Source: Gracilibacillus salinarum (GTDB lineage Bacteria > Bacillota > Bacilli > Bacillales > Amphibacillaceae). From it: a stretch of 64,000 nt of DNA. The stretch lies in assembly GCF_022919575.1 (NCBI RefSeq), contig NZ_CP095071.1, positions 4,350,001 to 4,414,000 on the forward strand, written 5' to 3'. The position numbers were made by a program, and so were the translations under genes. Positions 61,868 through 64,000 of the stretch are shown here, piece after piece (the first letter of the stretch is position 1; every line of letters starts with the position of its first letter). The notes beneath the pieces are model-generated. The model was not told the DNA's origin and made no database searches. It was given only the letters and a program-made list of their open reading frames with translations.

Positions 61868-62320
61868 ATGAGAAGCAAAAAAAGAATACGACATAATAAC
61901 AAACGTTTTCAATATACGATAGTTACCTTGGTATTATTTCTATTGCTGTCGATTGGGCTTGCTTGGGGTGAAGCACCAACCTCACCGTTACACCAGGCCA
62001 CAGCAAAAATACTGGTAGAATCAGACGATAGTCAAGCAATTAGTAATCTTGCTGTCATGCTGTCTGGTCAGGCTATGCTTGCCAAATTAGTTAAAGAATT
62101 GCAACTTCCATACACGGTCCATGAGCTGGAAGAAAAGGTATCTGTTCAAATAGTGGCTGATGCACAAGTACTGCGTATATCAGTAATAGATAATAAAAGC
62201 AATCAGTCACAGTTGATCGCTAACACATTAGCACGCTTGGCAAAAAATGATCTTGCTACGGTATTAAATATTGAAAGCGTACAATTATTATCGAGTGCTG
62301 CGAAAGACGTTGATCAATAG
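61868..62320 (+). CDS. Truncated-looking chain-length/tyrosine-kinase-modulator protein (YveK/Wzz-like)
   Basis: A 150-residue protein with one N-terminal helix (about 17-35) after a basic start (MRSKKRIRHNNKRF). The extracytoplasmic part (YTVHELEEKVSVQIVADAQVLRISVIDNKSNQSQLIANTLARL) matches the Wzz/YveK domain core. Full YveK-type proteins have a second helix near the C-terminus, which is missing here; the protein ends at about the beginning of that segment. GAGGGAT precedes the ATG at 61868; an earlier ATG at 61790 lacks a site. It opens a polysaccharide locus with the next gene. Confidence 0.6.
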   Translation: MRSKKRIRHNNKRFQYTIVTLVLFLLLSIGLAWGEAPTSPLHQATAKILVESDDSQAISNLAVMLSGQAMLAKLVKELQLPYTVHELEEKVSVQIVADAQVLRISVIDNKSNQSQLIANTLARLAKNDLATVLNIESVQLLSSAAKDVDQ

Positions 62321-62393
62321 TCAGCACTATATTTTTTGGTTTGACTGTTCTTTAAAATGAACAATAAGTGCCGGAATGGAGGAGAAAGAAAAA

Positions 62394-63515
62394 ATGATGG
62401 AGAATGCTTTGCGAATTCTTCACGTGGTTGATCGCCTTGATCACGGTGAAATAGCAACGATGATTTTAGATGTGTATCGAAACATTGATCGAAATAAAGT
62501 ACAATTTGATTTTTTAACTACGACAGAAGGTGAATTGGATGAAGAAGTCCGAACATTAGGGGGGCATCTCTATCGAATATCGTCACTAAGGGAAGTTGGC
62601 TGGAAAGAATACAAGCAGAGCTTACGGCAATTTTTTAAAGGGCACCGTTTTTATATTATAACGCACTGTCATTTAGATCAATTAAATGCGTTCCCTTTAA
62701 TAGAAGCGATGCGAGTCGGTATTCCAGTTCGAATAGCACACAGTCACGATACAGGGGCGCAACTGAAGGGCGAGCGTAAATGGGTTTATTCCTTGAGTGG
62801 GCGACTAGTACCAGTCGTTGCCACCCATTATTTTGCCTGTTCGAAGGAAGCAGCGAAATGGTTATTTAAACATAAGGCCAAAGAAGCAAGCGTTATTCAC
62901 AATGCGTTCGATTTAGACCAAATCTCTTTTTCCGGTTCAGCGAGAAAACAAGTTCGTCAAGCATTAAAAGTCAAACAGAGTGATTTTGTTATCGGTCATG
63001 CAGGAGCATTTAGTCTGCAAAAAAATCATGCTTTTCTGATCGATCTTTTTGTAGGATTTAGGCGCAAAATTCCGCAAACTAAGCTGGTTTTAGTTGGGGA
63101 TGGTCCAGTAAAGGGAGCGATATTAGAAAAAATAAAACAATACCGATTACAGGATTTTGTCGAAGTGATCAACTGGAGGGAGAATGCAGACAAGTGGATG
63201 CATGCATTTGACGTCTTCGTTTATCCTTCCTTGCATGATGGGTTTCCCACTTCGGTTGTAAAGGCTCAACATGCAGGAATACCAACCCTCGCAAGTGATC
63301 GTATGTCCCGAGAATTAGATGTAGGTAACAAATTAATTCAGTTTATCCCATTACATGATAAAGCTCGATGGATCGAGTCAATCCATGCTATTCATGAAAA
63401 GCAATATCGAAAACCCACAGAAATAACTATCCTGAAAAAGAAGGGTCTCGACATTCACACAGTTGCCAAGAGGGCGGAGAATACCTACTTGGAGCTTCGT
63501 GATCAAGGAATCTAA
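62394..63515 (+). CDS. Glycosyltransferase, GT4-type, of an exopolysaccharide locus
   Basis: A 373-residue GT-B enzyme: RILHVVDRLDHGEIATMILD at the start, IAHSHDTGA as acceptor loop, and the donor half IGHAGAFSLQKNHAFLIDLF, VLVGDGPVKG and YPSLHDGFPTSVVKAQHAGIP, in which the conserved E of the usual EGFP is D. Similar proteins (EpsF-like in Bacillus) add sugars to a lipid-linked exopolysaccharide. The ATG at 62394 is 9 bases after GGAGGAG; the ATG at 62376 lies inside that site. Confidence 0.86.
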   Translation: MMENALRILHVVDRLDHGEIATMILDVYRNIDRNKVQFDFLTTTEGELDEEVRTLGGHLYRISSLREVGWKEYKQSLRQFFKGHRFYIITHCHLDQLNAFPLIEAMRVGIPVRIAHSHDTGAQLKGERKWVYSLSGRLVPVVATHYFACSKEAAKWLFKHKAKEASVIHNAFDLDQISFSGSARKQVRQALKVKQSDFVIGHAGAFSLQKNHAFLIDLFVGFRRKIPQTKLVLVGDGPVKGAILEKIKQYRLQDFVEVINWRENADKWMHAFDVFVYPSLHDGFPTSVVKAQHAGIPTLASDRMSRELDVGNKLIQFIPLHDKARWIESIHAIHEKQYRKPTEITILKKKGLDIHTVAKRAENTYLELRDQGI

Positions 63516-63535
63516 GAGGAGTTGAGGTTGGATAG

Positions 63536-63874
63536 ATGATAGGGAAGAATATAAACCGCATTAGAAAAAAGAAAAATTTAACATTATCTGAATTGGCTGA
63601 AAGAGCTGATATTTCCAAATCATACTTAAGTAATATTGAACGCAACCTTAATGATAACCCATCTATACATATTATTGAGAAATTAGCAGATGTATTAGAA
63701 GTCGATCTCATTACATTATTAGATGAGAAAAAGCCCCGTACGAAAGATGATCTTATGTGGCAACATTTTATTTCTAAATTAGAGGAATTAGGAATAACTT
63801 CATCTGATTTAGACGAATATCGAATTGTTTTTGAATTTATCAAATGGAGAAACGACCAAAAAGAGAAAAAATGA
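63536..63874 (+). CDS. sinR: SinR-like biofilm regulator
   Basis: A 112-residue protein: Xre helix-turn-helix MIGKNINRIRKKKNLTLSEL, ISKSYLSNIERNLNDNPSIH and TLLDEKK, then a short C-terminal helical oligomerisation segment (LEELGITSSDLDEYRIVFEFIKWRN) like the SinR domain that binds SinI. The match to B. subtilis SinR runs the full length. In Bacillus it represses exopolysaccharide and matrix genes. Here it is 21 bases downstream of a glycosyltransferase, inside the target locus; sinI is not seen. SlrR is the alternative. Confidence 0.85.
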   Translation: MIGKNINRIRKKKNLTLSELAERADISKSYLSNIERNLNDNPSIHIIEKLADVLEVDLITLLDEKKPRTKDDLMWQHFISKLEELGITSSDLDEYRIVFEFIKWRNDQKEKK

Positions 63875-63895
63875 ATGGCAGAAGGGGGAGAGAAG

Positions 63896-64000
63896 ATGAA
63901 AAGGATATTAATCATAATTGATCCATTCGATCCTGGACTGTCCATCGACCATCAGTTACATTTAATTCGTCGCCATACTGGTTCGGGAGTGAACATCTAT
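63896..64000 (+). CDS. Start of an unidentified gene (cut by window edge)
   Basis: A frame opens at ATG 63896, 5 bases after GGGGGAG, and runs 35 codons to the window end (MKRILIIIDPFDPGLSIDHQ...). The ILIIIDPFDPG start suggests an alpha/beta (Rossmann-like) fold. It lies 21 bases after the SinR-like gene, in the same direction. Function cannot be told. Confidence 0.5.
   Translation, partial: MKRILIIIDPFDPGLSIDHQLHLIRRHTGSGVNIY

Overview
The window is low-GC chromosomal DNA of a Gram-positive, spore-forming Bacillaceae type. A halophilic relative of Gracilibacillus or Oceanobacillus is my best guess. The guess rests on a Bacillus-like gene set (YwjA-type exporter, YwaC/SasA-type alarmone synthetase, YdbS/YdbT pair, CsaA, TrmL, QueG, SinR), AGGAGG ribosome binding sites, acidic lipoproteins and a Cys/His-rich coat-like peptide. 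No species is claimed.

Layout. 1-2.8 kb: the end of a sodium:solute symporter gene and small membrane proteins. 2.3-6.4 kb: a leftward class I ribonucleotide reductase operon (nrdA, nrdB, flavodoxin) behind two NrdR-like boxes spaced 31 bp apart. 6.5-20 kb: housekeeping and accessory genes (hydrolase, csaA, ABC exporter, ROK fructokinase, aldo/keto reductase, LysM-M14 endopeptidase, SDR with divergent TetR, SasA). 20.4-25.5 kb: an AraC regulator with three Gfo/Idh/MocA oxidoreductases and a TIM-barrel isomerase. 26.4-32.7 kb: a nickel-pincer-nucleotide locus with an AEC permease, a LarA homologue, a mannonate-oxidoreductase-like SDR, larE, a gluconokinase-type FGGY kinase and larB. 33.6-38.4 kb: an ABC importer of the nickel/peptide type, plausibly the metal supply for the LarA homologue. 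38.4-50 kb: ydbS (frameshifted) and ydbT, a ZIP transporter, tRNA-Gly, an ABC-class ATPase, queG, ogt, two acidic lipoproteins, an amidase, trmL, an HD hydrolase and a phosphatase. 51-53 kb: a GntR/ABC operon. 56-60.8 kb: a 1570-residue, sortase-anchored, PL11-like rhamnogalacturonan lyase. 61.8-64 kb: the start of an exopolysaccharide locus (chain-length-like protein, glycosyltransferase, SinR-like regulator).

Reading the lar region as a pathway (inference): an aldonate such as D-mannonate is taken up or made by the SDR, epimerised at C2 by the nickel enzyme to D-gluconate, and phosphorylated by the kinase. LarB and LarE make the cofactor, and the adjacent ABC importer brings nickel. LarC is not in the window.

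The most striking unexplained structure is repetitive. Nine copies of a 0.43-0.65 kb non-coding element sit between genes. Each core holds two large inverted hairpin modules. Most cores are bounded by 25-bp inverted repeats and lie inside conserved outer flanks. The core occurs in both orientations relative to those flanks, and one locus has the two flanks joined with no core. A second family of GC-rich hairpin repeats occurs five times. Between the gluconokinase and larB genes there are six copies of a 13-bp motif at an exact 21-bp period.
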